From Candidatus Kouleothrix ribensis (lineage in GTDB: Bacteria; Chloroflexota; Chloroflexia; Chloroflexales; Roseiflexaceae): a stretch of DNA of 64,000 bases. The notes beneath the pieces were generated by a model, which was given only the letters and a program-made list of their open reading frames with translations, was not told the DNA's origin and did no database searches. Numbering within the stretch: the first letter of the stretch is position 1; each line of letters begins with the position of its first letter. The position numbers were made by a program, and so were the translations under genes. The DNA lies in assembly GCA_016722075.1 (NCBI GenBank), contig JADKGW010000001.1, positions 2,976,001-3,040,000 of the forward strand, in the 5' to 3' direction. Below, piece by piece: positions 1-8,468 of the stretch.

Positions 1-257
1 TGCCACACGCCCACGCCCAGCAGCCGCAAGCTCAGCGCCACCATGTCGGTCACTGGGAAGGCCGCCTCGAGGCCGGGCGGCGCCGGCTGGCCATCCAGCA
101 GGCGCCCGTAGAAGCCGCGCTCGACCCACGTGCGCGCGACGGCCAACGTCCAGCCTTCATCCCACCATGGGCTGGTTGCATCCAGGCCCCACAGCCCGGC
201 TACGAGCAGCCCAGCCACGAGCAGTGCCGGCGCAAGCCAGTGACGCAGCGCGCTCAC
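1..257 (-). CDS. GT-C-like membrane glycosyltransferase, N-terminal part (runs off left edge)
   Basis: This reading frame is open from a GTG at 255-257 to the window edge and gives about 85 residues. The GTG shares bases with the TGA stop of the upstream gene (GTGA overlap), which decides the start and suggests coupled translation. The N-terminus has a hydrophobic segment at residues 8-23 followed by the acidic motif TSPWWDEGWT. A membrane anchor followed by a tryptophan-rich D/E motif in the first periplasmic loop is typical of GT-C enzymes (PMT/ArnT-like) that use polyprenyl-phosphate sugars. It is the last visible gene of the glycan cluster, and a GT2 polyprenyl-phosphate glycosyltransferase that could supply its donor lies at 6993-8162. 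Only the N-terminus is visible, so the family call is provisional. Confidence 0.6.
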   Translation of the reverse strand, partial: MSALRHWLAPALLVAGLLVAGLWGLDATSPWWDEGWTLAVARTWVERGFYGRLLDGQPAPPGLEAAFPVTDMVALSLRLLGVGVW

Positions 258-1222
258 TTGCGGGCCTCGTCGCTAATGCTGCTGCGGCCCAGCATCGCCG
301 CCCCGCCCAGAAGGCTGATCGCCAGCGCGATCAGGCGGATGAGCAGCGCCGCGCTCAGCCCAAGCGCGGCCGGAACGCCGTAGGCGCCGAGCACCACTAC
401 GTACACGCCCTCGACGACGCCAATCCCGTTAATCGCGATCGGCAGCAACAACGACAGGCTGCTGAACACCACCAGCCAGATCGACACCGGCCACGGTGCG
501 GCAATACCAAGCGCCAGTAGCACCGCTGCGTTTGCCACCACAATCGCCAGCTGGGCCGCGACCGAGAGCGCATAGGCCGTGACGAGCCGGCGCAGCCACT
601 CGGCCAGCCCCCAGGGCGGCAGATCCCAGCGCGCGGCCTGGCGCCGCACGGCGGCGCGCCGGCTCCAGCCCAGCAGCGCCACGCCGATCACGCCCAGCGT
701 CAGCACGCCTCCGGCTGCAATCGCGCCGGGCGCCGATAGCCGGGCGGGCAGCCCTAGATCGAACGGCAAACCGCCAATCAGGCCCAGCCCAATCAGCGCG
801 CTCAGCGCCACCAGGCCCATCCCTCGATCGAGCACCACTGCAAAGAGCGCTCGCCCAAGCGGTACCGCCCGGCCCGAGAGCCCGGCCCGCACCGCGTCGC
901 CGCCGATGCCAGTCGGCAGGATGTTCGTGCTAAACAGCCCGATCGCGTACCAGCGCAGTAGGCGGCCAAAGCCCAGCTCGCGGCGGTCGAGCAGGTAGCG
1001 CCAGCGCACAACATTGATCAGGTGGCTGAGCAGCAAGCTGGCCAGCGCGCCGGCGACCATCGGCCAGCGCACATTGCGCAGCAGCGGCCCGACCGTACCC
1101 CAGTCTACCTGGCGCACCAGCCAGCCGATCAGCGCCAGCGTGACGACGACTTGCAGCGCCTGCAGGGCGCGCCGCCGAAGCGTAGCAGGCACAGGTGCTG
1201 GCTGTTCGAGCACGCTACTCAT
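254..1222 (-). CDS. Flippase-like integral membrane protein (lysylphosphatidylglycerol synthase TM family)
   Basis: A protein of 322 residues with many hydrophobic segments. The pattern fits the LPG synthase TM / UPF0104 family, an integral-membrane family found as the flippase half of MprF and as stand-alone proteins in glycan clusters. Visible family traits are an N-terminal basic segment followed by a TM helix (about residues 15-35), the segment NILPTGIGGDAVRAG near residue 97, and a late hydrophobic block with an INGIGVVEG motif near residue 262. The soluble aminoacyl-transferase domain of MprF is absent, so it should not make lysyl-PG itself. Its ATG overlaps the stop of the upstream methyltransferase (ATGA at 1219-1222). 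A role in flipping or exporting a lipid-linked product of this cluster is inferred from context. Confidence 0.75.
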   Translation of the reverse strand: MSSVLEQPAPVPATLRRRALQALQVVVTLALIGWLVRQVDWGTVGPLLRNVRWPMVAGALASLLLSHLINVVRWRYLLDRRELGFGRLLRWYAIGLFSTNILPTGIGGDAVRAGLSGRAVPLGRALFAVVLDRGMGLVALSALIGLGLIGGLPFDLGLPARLSAPGAIAAGGVLTLGVIGVALLGWSRRAAVRRQAARWDLPPWGLAEWLRRLVTAYALSVAAQLAIVVANAAVLLALGIAAPWPVSIWLVVFSSLSLLLPIAINGIGVVEGVYVVVLGAYGVPAALGLSAALLIRLIALAISLLGGAAMLGRSSISDEARK

Positions 1223-2019
1223 ATCGCCGGCTTGCGCGCTACTAGCACGTACCCCCAGCAGGTTAGCTCATCGCGCGAATAATCCGAGAGTTCGGCCTCG
1301 ATTTCGGGCGTCAGCAGGTGCTCACCCTCGCGCGCGGCGCAGTAGTCTTTCAGCAGCTCGAAGTGGCGCCTGAACTCGGCCGCATACTGGTGCTTGCGCC
1401 ACTCGTTCAGCGGCACGTGAAACGGCAGCCGGCGCTGGCGCAGGTGATCCCACGCCTGCACGCCCGCCGGCAGCGTGCGGAGCGGCAGCTGCGCGAAGCT
1501 CAGGTTGTGCCCGCCCGACGGCGAGGTGAACATATGCACCCAGATCCAGGCCATTCCGCCGGGGCGCAGCACCCGCCGAATCTCGCCCAGCACCGCCGGC
1601 ACGTCGAGAAAGTGCTCGAACGCCGCCACCGATGTGACCAGGTCGAAGCTACTGTCGGGGAAGGGCAGCACGCCCACATTCCCGCACACCAGCCGATCGC
1701 GCGCCAGCGCGGCGCTCGGCAGCGCAAGCTTGAAGCCATAGAGCCGGCGGGCGATCGTGTAGCTGGCATCAACCCAGGTGGCCTGCGGCCGGTTGGCCAG
1801 GTCGATGCCGTACACCGTGTGCCCGGCCGAGCGCAGCAGCGCGTACTGCGGCCGCAGCCGCCCGTTCGCCAGGTCGAGGATGCGCCGCGGCTGGCGCAAG
1901 CTCAGGTACGGCGCGAGGTCGCGCTCACGTGTACCAGCGACCCATTCTTCGATGCCGGCACGAAAACCATTCAGCATCTGCCAGGTGTATTGAATATAGT
2001 CGGTTGCGTACTGGGTCAT
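1219..2019 (-). CDS. SAM-dependent methyltransferase (class I)
   Basis: A 266-residue protein with a class I methyltransferase core. Motif I is slightly atypical (ILDLANGRLRPQYALLRSAG, about residues 47-66). An acidic strand-2 end follows (VYGIDLANR), and the methyltransf_11-type segment FDLVTSVAAFEHFLDVPAVL comes before a typical EIRRVLRPGG motif. The N-terminal 45 residues may position the substrate. It sits in the glycan cluster between another methyltransferase and the flippase-like gene and overlaps the latter by four bases. Methylation of a sugar or a lipid-linked intermediate is the likely role from context; the substrate cannot be read from the sequence. The G-rich loop normally written GxGxG is replaced by NGR, which is unusual but seen in divergent members. 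Confidence 0.8.
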   Translation of the reverse strand: MTQYATDYIQYTWQMLNGFRAGIEEWVAGTRERDLAPYLSLRQPRRILDLANGRLRPQYALLRSAGHTVYGIDLANRPQATWVDASYTIARRLYGFKLALPSAALARDRLVCGNVGVLPFPDSSFDLVTSVAAFEHFLDVPAVLGEIRRVLRPGGMAWIWVHMFTSPSGGHNLSFAQLPLRTLPAGVQAWDHLRQRRLPFHVPLNEWRKHQYAAEFRRHFELLKDYCAAREGEHLLTPEIEAELSDYSRDELTCWGYVLVARKPAI

Positions 2020-2129
2020 ATCTGCCTTCGTCTAATAAGCATGCGCAACGCGGTGGCCCGTGTGGCGCTAGAGTACTGCCTGCGGCAGCTTGGTATAGCT
2101 TCGGGTGCCCATCAGCGCCGCCGCTACGC

Positions 2130-2852
2130 TTAGGCACGCTCGGCGAGCACGAAGATCTCGTCGCCGCGCCGCGACGAGTTGAGCGTGAACAGGCCGTAGA
2201 TCAGCTGCGACAGCAGCTTGCGCCCGAACCCGAACTCGCCGGTAGTGCCCTGGCTGTTAGTCATATCGAGGAAATCGCGGTACAGTGGCGAGTAGAATGG
2301 GAAGCCCCACTCGACGACCTTGCGCACGCGCAGGCCGCTCTGCTCAACCTTATGCACCAGCTCGCCCGGCGCGTAGTTGCGCACGTGCCCCACCTGCTCG
2401 GGCTCGAACCGCCGCATGCGCCCCTGCACCGTCGAGATCACCAGGTACTTGCCGGTCATCGCGGCGATATGCCGCAGTGCGGCCAGGTCGTCGGGAATGT
2501 GCTCAAGCACCTCGCTGCACACCACGACATCGTAGCGATCGGGCAGGTGCTCCTTGGTGGCGTCGAGCACCCAGAAGGCGCCCGCCGGCACTTTGCGGCG
2601 CGCGAGCTCGACTGCCGACGGCGAAATGTCGGTGCCGAATGGCTTGATGCGCGGAAACTCGGCTTTCAGCTCGTTCAAAAATGAGCCCTGGCCACACCCA
2701 ACGTCCAGCACCGTCTCGAACTGCAGTGGCCGGATAAGCTGCTTGATATTGCGGCGAATATGCCGTGACATGGGACCATACTTCTTCATATCGTCCCATT
2801 TCGTATCCCAGCCCTCGTTATACTGCTGAACACTCATCTCTTTCATTGACAA
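2130..2852 (-). CDS. SAM-dependent methyltransferase (class I)
   Basis: A 240-residue protein with a clear methyltransferase fold: motif I VLDVGCGQGSFLNELKA (about residues 49-65), acidic loop GTDISPSAVELA, and the motif IV segment DVVVCSEVLEHIPDDLAALR. The C-terminal third carries the YAPGEL and PFYSP segments common in Methyltransf_11/23 proteins of polysaccharide clusters. The start could be the first ATG, giving MSMKEMS, or the internal MKEMS. The first is kept because AGGAG lies about 7 bases upstream. About 110 bases separate it from the next gene in the cluster. Sugar or lipid O-methylation is likely from context; the acceptor is unknown. Confidence 0.85.
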   Translation of the reverse strand: MSMKEMSVQQYNEGWDTKWDDMKKYGPMSRHIRRNIKQLIRPLQFETVLDVGCGQGSFLNELKAEFPRIKPFGTDISPSAVELARRKVPAGAFWVLDATKEHLPDRYDVVVCSEVLEHIPDDLAALRHIAAMTGKYLVISTVQGRMRRFEPEQVGHVRNYAPGELVHKVEQSGLRVRKVVEWGFPFYSPLYRDFLDMTNSQGTTGEFGFGRKLLSQLIYGLFTLNSSRRGDEIFVLAERA

Positions 2853-2906
2853 GCTCCTCGCGCTATATGCATAGTATTGTCGCGCCGAACAGCGGCGCGC
2901 CCAGGC

Positions 2907-4457
2907 TCAGCGCCGCGTACCATTCGTGGCGGCCCCGATCTCGAGGTGCCCACGCCAGCCGGCCGAAGGCGTGAACGCCAGGCCAGGGTCGTCGCTCGCG
3001 AAGATCGTGCGCCAGCGCTCGGCATTGCTGGCGATCGCCAGGTCGGCCGGCGCAAACTGCCCCAGCGGCAGCCAGTCGCGCTCGGCGGCGCGGCAAATAT
3101 TGGGGATGCGATCGATCGCGAAGCCCATCGCGCGCGCGCAGACCATGTCGACCGCCACCGGGTTGAAGCCGGCCGCCAGCAGGCCCGAGTTGGCCGGCCG
3201 CGGCCTGAGCGGCCCTTCCTCCATGCCGCCGATAATCCCGTCGATCAGCGAGAAGTAGCGCCGCTGCGGCACGTCGCGCAGCACGCCCTCACGATCGGCG
3301 TAGAACATGAGCGTATTCAGATCGAGCACCATGCGCCACACCGTATCGTTGCCGTGCCAGTCGCCATCCTCAACGGTCGCGATCGCGCTCTTGCCATACA
3401 CCCGGTCGAGCAATGGCTTGGCTGCGGCGCGGTATAGCTTGAACAGCGGCATCCCGACATACTGCGCGCCCCAGCGGCCCCACGAATGGGTGATCAGCAT
3501 GTCTTTGGCCAGCTCTTTGAACTTGACGTCGGCGCGCGTGGTGTTGGCAAACAGGTCGCCGCCCTTGCTCGGGCTGCCGACACGGTGGTGCGGCAGCCAG
3601 CGCTTCTCGTTCGTAATGCCGACCATGTTCTTCAGGCTGAGCGTCACACCGGCCTTGCGGTGGGTCTTCAGCTTGGCCAGGCTGATCAGCGCATCGGCCT
3701 GCAGAATGCGGTTCGGAATGCTGTAAAGGTTGTGCTCGTGGTTATGCGCCTCAACCATCGCATTCTCGTAGTGCGCGGCGGTGCTGCGAAAGCGGGTGGC
3801 ATGGTCGGCGATCTCGGTAAGCATACTCCGCTGGCCCAGGTCGATCACCCGGTAGCCCATTGGGTCGCCGGCCAGCCGCTGGCCCTGCACCATCACGCGA
3901 TCGGTGTCGCGCGTCACCTGCAGGTCGCGAAAGTCGACCAGCTCGATCCCCAGCTTGTAGCGGTCGTTCAGGTGCGCGACCATCGGGCCGGTGCCGGTCA
4001 GCTCGAGCACGCGGTTGAAGTCGACCTCCTTGATCGGCGAGTCGGCCACGCTGATACGGCCCTGACCGCGGTTAGCGATGTAGGCGTAGTCGATGAACGC
4101 GCGGATCAGCGAGCCATGCACCACCGACGCCTGGATGCCCGGCATCCCATCGGGGTGATCGCTGACGACCAGATTCGGCTTCAGCACCACGTTGTCACCC
4201 GGCCGGACGATCGCGCCAAGCGGGTTCCAGGCCGGCGTGCCGTAGTGCTCGGCGTCAAGTCCTAGCAGCACAAACAGCTGGCGCACCGCCTCGTAGATGT
4301 AGTTCTGCGCGTCGATCTCGCCTGCATCAAACGGATACTCGGGGTAGCGCGCCGGCGGGTGAAACGGCGGGTTGGCCGGGTAATTGAAGCGGCCGGTGTC
4401 ATTCACGGCAACGCGCGGATCGAACATCAGCGGGGCAATCGGGCCAGAGGCTGTCAT
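2907..4457 (-). CDS. DUF362 domain protein
   Basis: A 516-residue protein with DUF362 hallmarks: NVVLKPNLV near residue 88, the central block ADALISLAKLKTHRKAGVTL (about residues 260-279), and then LKNMVGI. DUF362 proteins are a widespread, poorly characterised family. Some carry ferredoxin-like iron-sulphur motifs, but no CxxCxxC cluster is visible here. Its ATG overlaps the stop of the upstream PaaK-like gene (ATGA at 4454-4457), so the two are translationally coupled. Pairing of DUF362 with an adenylate-forming CapK-like enzyme in polysaccharide clusters suggests a shared modification step. The exact reaction is not known. Confidence 0.8.
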   Translation of the reverse strand: MTASGPIAPLMFDPRVAVNDTGRFNYPANPPFHPPARYPEYPFDAGEIDAQNYIYEAVRQLFVLLGLDAEHYGTPAWNPLGAIVRPGDNVVLKPNLVVSDHPDGMPGIQASVVHGSLIRAFIDYAYIANRGQGRISVADSPIKEVDFNRVLELTGTGPMVAHLNDRYKLGIELVDFRDLQVTRDTDRVMVQGQRLAGDPMGYRVIDLGQRSMLTEIADHATRFRSTAAHYENAMVEAHNHEHNLYSIPNRILQADALISLAKLKTHRKAGVTLSLKNMVGITNEKRWLPHHRVGSPSKGGDLFANTTRADVKFKELAKDMLITHSWGRWGAQYVGMPLFKLYRAAAKPLLDRVYGKSAIATVEDGDWHGNDTVWRMVLDLNTLMFYADREGVLRDVPQRRYFSLIDGIIGGMEEGPLRPRPANSGLLAAGFNPVAVDMVCARAMGFAIDRIPNICRAAERDWLPLGQFAPADLAIASNAERWRTIFASDDPGLAFTPSAGWRGHLEIGAATNGTRR

Positions 4458-5839
4458 TGGGCATCCTCATTCAGGTTTAGCGGAACATGCGAGATCGTGA
4501 AGCGGTACTTGCCCGAGGCGGCCGGCGGCAGGTGATCGCACAGCTCGAAGCGCACCAGGAAGGCCGGGTCGCCGTGGCGATGGATCGTGTCCTCAAGGAA
4601 TGGCATCGCGCGCTGCTGATCGAAGCCCGGCCCCGGCACCACCTGCACGCACAGGTCGGCGCGCGTCTCTTGGACGACGCGAAACTGGTACACGCCGCCA
4701 AGCTTGTAGAACAGGTGCGTGAAGAACTCGCCATGCAGCAGCTTGCCCGAGGGCGAGGTGATCACGTCGGCCTTACGCCCGACGATCGAGCTTAGCAGCG
4801 GTAGTCCGCGGCCGCACGCGCATGCCTGCGCCGACGGCACGGCCATGTCGCCGATCTCGTAGCGGATGAACGGCATGGCCATGTTGTTCAGGTTGGTCAC
4901 GACAATCCGGCCAACATCGCCCGGCCTGGCCGGCTGGCCCGCGCTGTCGATCAACTCGACCAGGTTGTTCTCGGCCAGCAAGTGCATGCCCTGGTGCGCG
5001 TCGCACTCGTGCGCGATATTGTTGACCTCGCGGCAGCCATAGCGGTCGAACACTTGGCAGCCAAAGGTCGCCTCGAGCAGCGCGCGGTCATCGGGCGTCA
5101 GCACCTCGGCCGAAGTCTGGATCGCGCGCGGCCGCAGGCCGGCGATCTTTCGATCACGCACCAGCCGAGCCAGCAGCGTGGCCGACGAGACGTACGCTAC
5201 CAATACTTCGGGCTGGAAATGCACGAGCTGCTGAGCCGCCTCGGCCAGCCGGTCGGCAGTCAGGTCGAACGTATTGATCCACAGGGTATTGTAGATCACG
5301 CGATCCTGCAGGCGCCCGCGCCAGCCCTTGTGCGCGCGGGCGTCGTAGTCGGAGCCCCACAGGAAGGCCCAGCGCTTGCCAAGCTCGTAGCCGGCCATGC
5401 GGTAGTTGCGCAGCTTGTCGGCGTCGCTCCAGGCGCGAAACTCGGCGTCCTGGTAGAACGTGAGCGGGTCGCCAGTCGAGCCGCCGGTGTGATTCTCGAG
5501 TAACGCGCGCCGGTCGACGCTGCGCGCCAGCATGCGCTCGGTGTTGTCCTGGATGTCGCGCTTGGTCAGCAGCGGCAGCCGGCTCAGGTCAGCGACAGAC
5601 TGAATATCGGCCGGGCGCAGCCCAGCTGCATCAAAGCGCTGCCGGTAGAACGGCACGTGCGCGTAGGCATGCTGCAGCAGAGCCGCGAGCTTGCGCATCT
5701 GCAGCGCCTCGATATCGGCGGCGGGCCACCATTGGCTGCGCTCGAGAAAGGTAGCATAGCGGCCGTACGGCCGCCGGCCGTATCGCGCGCCGAATGCGCC
5801 GCGAATGGCCGCACCATGAATGGTGTCGAGCAATGTCAT
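4454..5839 (-). CDS. PaaK/CapK-family adenylate-forming ligase
   Basis: A protein of 461 residues from the ATG at 5837-5839, which overlaps the TCA (TGA) stop of the upstream glycosyltransferase. A longer frame exists, but this overlap and the sequence MTLLDTIHG favour the inner start. Family signatures are the P-loop-like ENHTGGSTGDPLTF near residue 115, VFDRYGCREVNNIAHEC near residue 265, and the C-terminal hinge GRKADVITSPSGKLLHGEFF. These match phenylacetate-CoA ligase-like enzymes of the ANL superfamily. Members inside capsule and exopolysaccharide clusters are called CapK, and their substrates are mostly unknown. Activation of a carboxylate for attachment to the glycan is an inference. 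Confidence 0.85.
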   Translation of the reverse strand: MTLLDTIHGAAIRGAFGARYGRRPYGRYATFLERSQWWPAADIEALQMRKLAALLQHAYAHVPFYRQRFDAAGLRPADIQSVADLSRLPLLTKRDIQDNTERMLARSVDRRALLENHTGGSTGDPLTFYQDAEFRAWSDADKLRNYRMAGYELGKRWAFLWGSDYDARAHKGWRGRLQDRVIYNTLWINTFDLTADRLAEAAQQLVHFQPEVLVAYVSSATLLARLVRDRKIAGLRPRAIQTSAEVLTPDDRALLEATFGCQVFDRYGCREVNNIAHECDAHQGMHLLAENNLVELIDSAGQPARPGDVGRIVVTNLNNMAMPFIRYEIGDMAVPSAQACACGRGLPLLSSIVGRKADVITSPSGKLLHGEFFTHLFYKLGGVYQFRVVQETRADLCVQVVPGPGFDQQRAMPFLEDTIHRHGDPAFLVRFELCDHLPPAASGKYRFTISHVPLNLNEDAQ

Positions 5840-6993
5840 AGCGCCGTCACTCCTGTATCGACCAGCTGCTCGAACATCGCGGCGTACTGCTCGGCTGCGG
5901 CCTCCCACGAGAACTGCTCGGCACGCCGGCGCGCGGCCGCGCCCATGCGCCGCGCCCGCGCCCGGTCGGCCGCCAGGCGCGCCAGGTGCGCGGTCAGCGC
6001 ATCAAGGTCGCCCCAGTCGAAGGTCAGGCCATTCACTCGCTCTTCAACCAGCTCGGCGGTGCCACCGGTGCGCGTCACTACCACCGGCAGGCCGGCCGCT
6101 AGCGCCTCGAGCGTCGCGACGCTCATGCCCTCGTTGTACGAGGGCAGCACAAAGGCGTGCGCCGCCGCGTAGTGCTCGGCGATCTGCTCGCGCGGTACAT
6201 AGCCCACGAAGCGCACTTGCCCGGCCAGCCCGGCCGCCTCGGCCTGCCTGCGGTAGGTTGCCTCGGCGTCGCCGGTGCCGATCAGGTCGAGCGTCGCGGC
6301 CACGCCGCTGTCGCGCAGGCGTCGCAGCGCCTCGATCAGGTGGTGCTGGCCCTTGCGCTCGATCAGGCGCGCCACGCAGATCAGCCGCAGCGGGCCGCCA
6401 TCGGCGATCGGCGCCACGCGAAACGCGCTGGTGTCAACCCCATTGGCTACCAGCGTCACCGGCACGTGGGCATCGACGGCGTGGATCATCTCGGCCTCGC
6501 GCTCGCACTTGGCCACCACTAGCTCGGCACCGTGCCAGGTTGCGCGGATAGCCGGTGCCAGCACGGGGTAGAGCGGGCCATAGCGCCGCTCGAAGCCGGG
6601 GATGTCGGGGCCGCACACCCGCACAACATAGCGCAGGCCGGTCAGCCGCCGCAGCGCCAGCGCCACCCCACCAGCCGGCACCGCGCTCCAGGCAAAGCAC
6701 AGGTCGTAGGGCTGGGCCGCGTGCAGGCGCCGCGCCAGTGGCAGCGCGCGGGCCGCGTAGGTCAGCAGCTCGCGGTTTGAAGAATGGTGCAGGTTGCGGT
6801 TGTGTACCGGCACCTTGAACACGCGCACACGCTCGGCCAGCCGCTCGTGCTCGGGCGCACGGCCCAGCGCCGAGGTTACCAGGTCGATCTCGAGCTCGGG
6901 CGCGCCGGCCAGCCGCTGCACGATCGCGCGATTGACGGTGCCGGTGCCACCACCTAGCGGCGGGAACTCGTTATTCAACATTAGGATGCGCAT
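5836..6993 (-). CDS. Glycosyltransferase family 4 (GT-B fold)
   Basis: A 385-residue GT4 enzyme beginning MRILMLNNEFPPLGGG. The G-rich N-terminal loop binds the acceptor or donor in GT-B enzymes. The C-terminal Rossmann domain has GVDTSAF, LIERKGQHHLIEAL and the donor-binding EX7E motif in PSYNEGMSVATLEALAAGLP. A much longer reading frame extends upstream, but that part is out of phase with the true upstream gene. The ATG at 6991-6993 overlaps the TAA stop of the GT2 gene by one base, which fixes the start. It probably adds one sugar to the growing glycan on the cytoplasmic side. Confidence 0.92.
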   Translation of the reverse strand: MRILMLNNEFPPLGGGTGTVNRAIVQRLAGAPELEIDLVTSALGRAPEHERLAERVRVFKVPVHNRNLHHSSNRELLTYAARALPLARRLHAAQPYDLCFAWSAVPAGGVALALRRLTGLRYVVRVCGPDIPGFERRYGPLYPVLAPAIRATWHGAELVVAKCEREAEMIHAVDAHVPVTLVANGVDTSAFRVAPIADGGPLRLICVARLIERKGQHHLIEALRRLRDSGVAATLDLIGTGDAEATYRRQAEAAGLAGQVRFVGYVPREQIAEHYAAAHAFVLPSYNEGMSVATLEALAAGLPVVVTRTGGTAELVEERVNGLTFDWGDLDALTAHLARLAADRARARRMGAAARRRAEQFSWEAAAEQYAAMFEQLVDTGVTAL

Positions 6994-8162
6994 TAGCGCC
7001 GCCCGCCACTCAGCTGCCGCACCACGTACAGCGGCCGCCGCTTGACTTCTTCGAAGATCCGGCCGACATACTCGCCAATCACGCCGATCGTGATCAGCTG
7101 CATGCCCGCCAGGAAGAAGATCGCCACGATCAGTGTCGCAAAGCCAGGCGGGTTCAGGCCAATCGTCAGCTTCTTCACGGCGTAGAACAGCGCCAGCACG
7201 ATCGAGATGAACGACACCGTTAGGCCCAGCATGGTGATCACGCGCAGCGGAATGTAGCTGAACGATACCAGCCCGTCGAGCGCCAGGTATACCAGCCGGG
7301 TGAAGGTGAACTTGGGCCGGCCGGCGTGGCGCGCCTGGCGCTCGTAGGCCAGCCCGATCTGGTCGAGCCCGACCCAGCTGCGGATGCCGCGCACGAAGCG
7401 GTTGCGCTCGGGCATGCCGGTCAGCAGGTCGACCACACGCCGATCCATGATGCAGAAGTCGCCCGCGTCGAGCGGGATGTCGATATTCGCCACGCGCTGT
7501 AGCAGCCGGTAGAACGCGGCGTAGGCCACACGCTTGAGCGGGCCTTCTTTGCGCTGCTCGCGAATAGCGTACACCACATCGTGGCCGGCGCGCCACTGCG
7601 CGATGAACTGCGGCAGCACCTCGGGCGGGTCTTGCAGGTCGGCGTCCATCACGATCACACCCGCGCCGCGGGCGTGGTCGAGCCCGGCGCTGATCGCAAC
7701 CTGGTGGCCAAAGTTGCGCGCCAGCTCAACCACCAGCACATGCGCGTCGGCCGCAGCATACTCGCGCAGCAGGGCCAGGCTTGCGTCGGCGCTACCGTCG
7801 TCGACAAACACGATCTCATAGCGCATGCCCACCTGATCGAGCGTGGCGCGCAGCCGCGCATACAGGTGCGGCAGGTTGTCTTCTTCGTTGTACACCGGGA
7901 TCACGATCGATAGATCGGGCGGCGCGGCTTCGGGTGCGGCCCGAAGCCGCTCGCGTTGCCCGCCGGCCCGAGCGAAGTCGCTCGGGTTGGCCGGGCCGAA
8001 CAGCGCGGCCAGGCTACGGCAGAAGCGCAGCGCCGCCTCGGGATCATCGATCGGGATTGCCAGTGGCGCGGCCGGGCGGTCGAGCACCAGTTCATCACCA
8101 GGAAGCATGATCTGTGGCATATGCTTGCCTTCCCTCACCTGGAATATACCGATATGATTCAT
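6993..8162 (-). CDS. Glycosyltransferase family 2, polyprenyl-phosphate sugar synthase type
   Basis: A 389-residue protein with an N-terminal extension of about 85 residues, then a GT2 catalytic domain beginning LSIVIPVYNEEDNLPHLYAR. Motifs include FVDDGSADAS, VELARNFGHQVAISAGLDHA and VIVMDADLQDPPEVL (DxD-like metal site), then DFCIMDRRVVDLL. The C-terminus has two TM helices (about residues 310-335 and 345-368) ending in YVGRIFEEVKRRPLY, as in DPM1/GtrB-like enzymes. These transfer a sugar from a nucleotide donor to polyprenyl phosphate, giving the donor used by GT-C enzymes. Two GT-C-like genes lie in the same cluster, so a donor-consumer pairing is plausible. The N-terminal extension resembles no domain I recognise. 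Confidence 0.92.
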   Translation of the reverse strand: MNHIGIFQVREGKHMPQIMLPGDELVLDRPAAPLAIPIDDPEAALRFCRSLAALFGPANPSDFARAGGQRERLRAAPEAAPPDLSIVIPVYNEEDNLPHLYARLRATLDQVGMRYEIVFVDDGSADASLALLREYAAADAHVLVVELARNFGHQVAISAGLDHARGAGVIVMDADLQDPPEVLPQFIAQWRAGHDVVYAIREQRKEGPLKRVAYAAFYRLLQRVANIDIPLDAGDFCIMDRRVVDLLTGMPERNRFVRGIRSWVGLDQIGLAYERQARHAGRPKFTFTRLVYLALDGLVSFSYIPLRVITMLGLTVSFISIVLALFYAVKKLTIGLNPPGFATLIVAIFFLAGMQLITIGVIGEYVGRIFEEVKRRPLYVVRQLSGGRR

Positions 8163-8468
8163 TCTATGTGCCGGCCCTACTGGCGTCTATAGGACTATGC
8201 GCCTGAATAGCGGCAGTCTTTCGGCGGCGCGCCAGCGCGTGATGGTGAACAGCACATAGTCGCCGATCGCCCGTTTCGGCCGTGTTTCGCGGTAGCCATG
8301 CAGCTCAATTTCGCGACGCCAGGGTACGATTGTGAGGTAGTGATTCACGTGGCAGGCTCGGTAGCGAAGCTCGCAAGAACTACGGCTTATTGTACCGATC
8401 GCCGCCGCGCTGTTGGTAACGCTTTGGTAACAAAACGGTAGCAGCATCTCGCACCGCCACCGGCGCAT
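8163..8468. other. Intergenic gap of about 300 bp inside the glycan cluster
   Basis: No convincing gene is seen. A 93-codon minus-strand frame starts right after the stop of the GT4 gene at 8469-9698. It has no ribosome site, an odd composition rich in Arg/Cys/Tyr, and no recognisable motif. The gap probably holds the leader of the GT2-led operon. I found no confident promoter in it. Confidence 0.5.

Noticed and set aside
8187..8468. A 93-codon minus-strand gene between the GT4 and GT2 genes
   Set aside because: No ribosome site, biased composition and no recognisable motif. Treated as intergenic.
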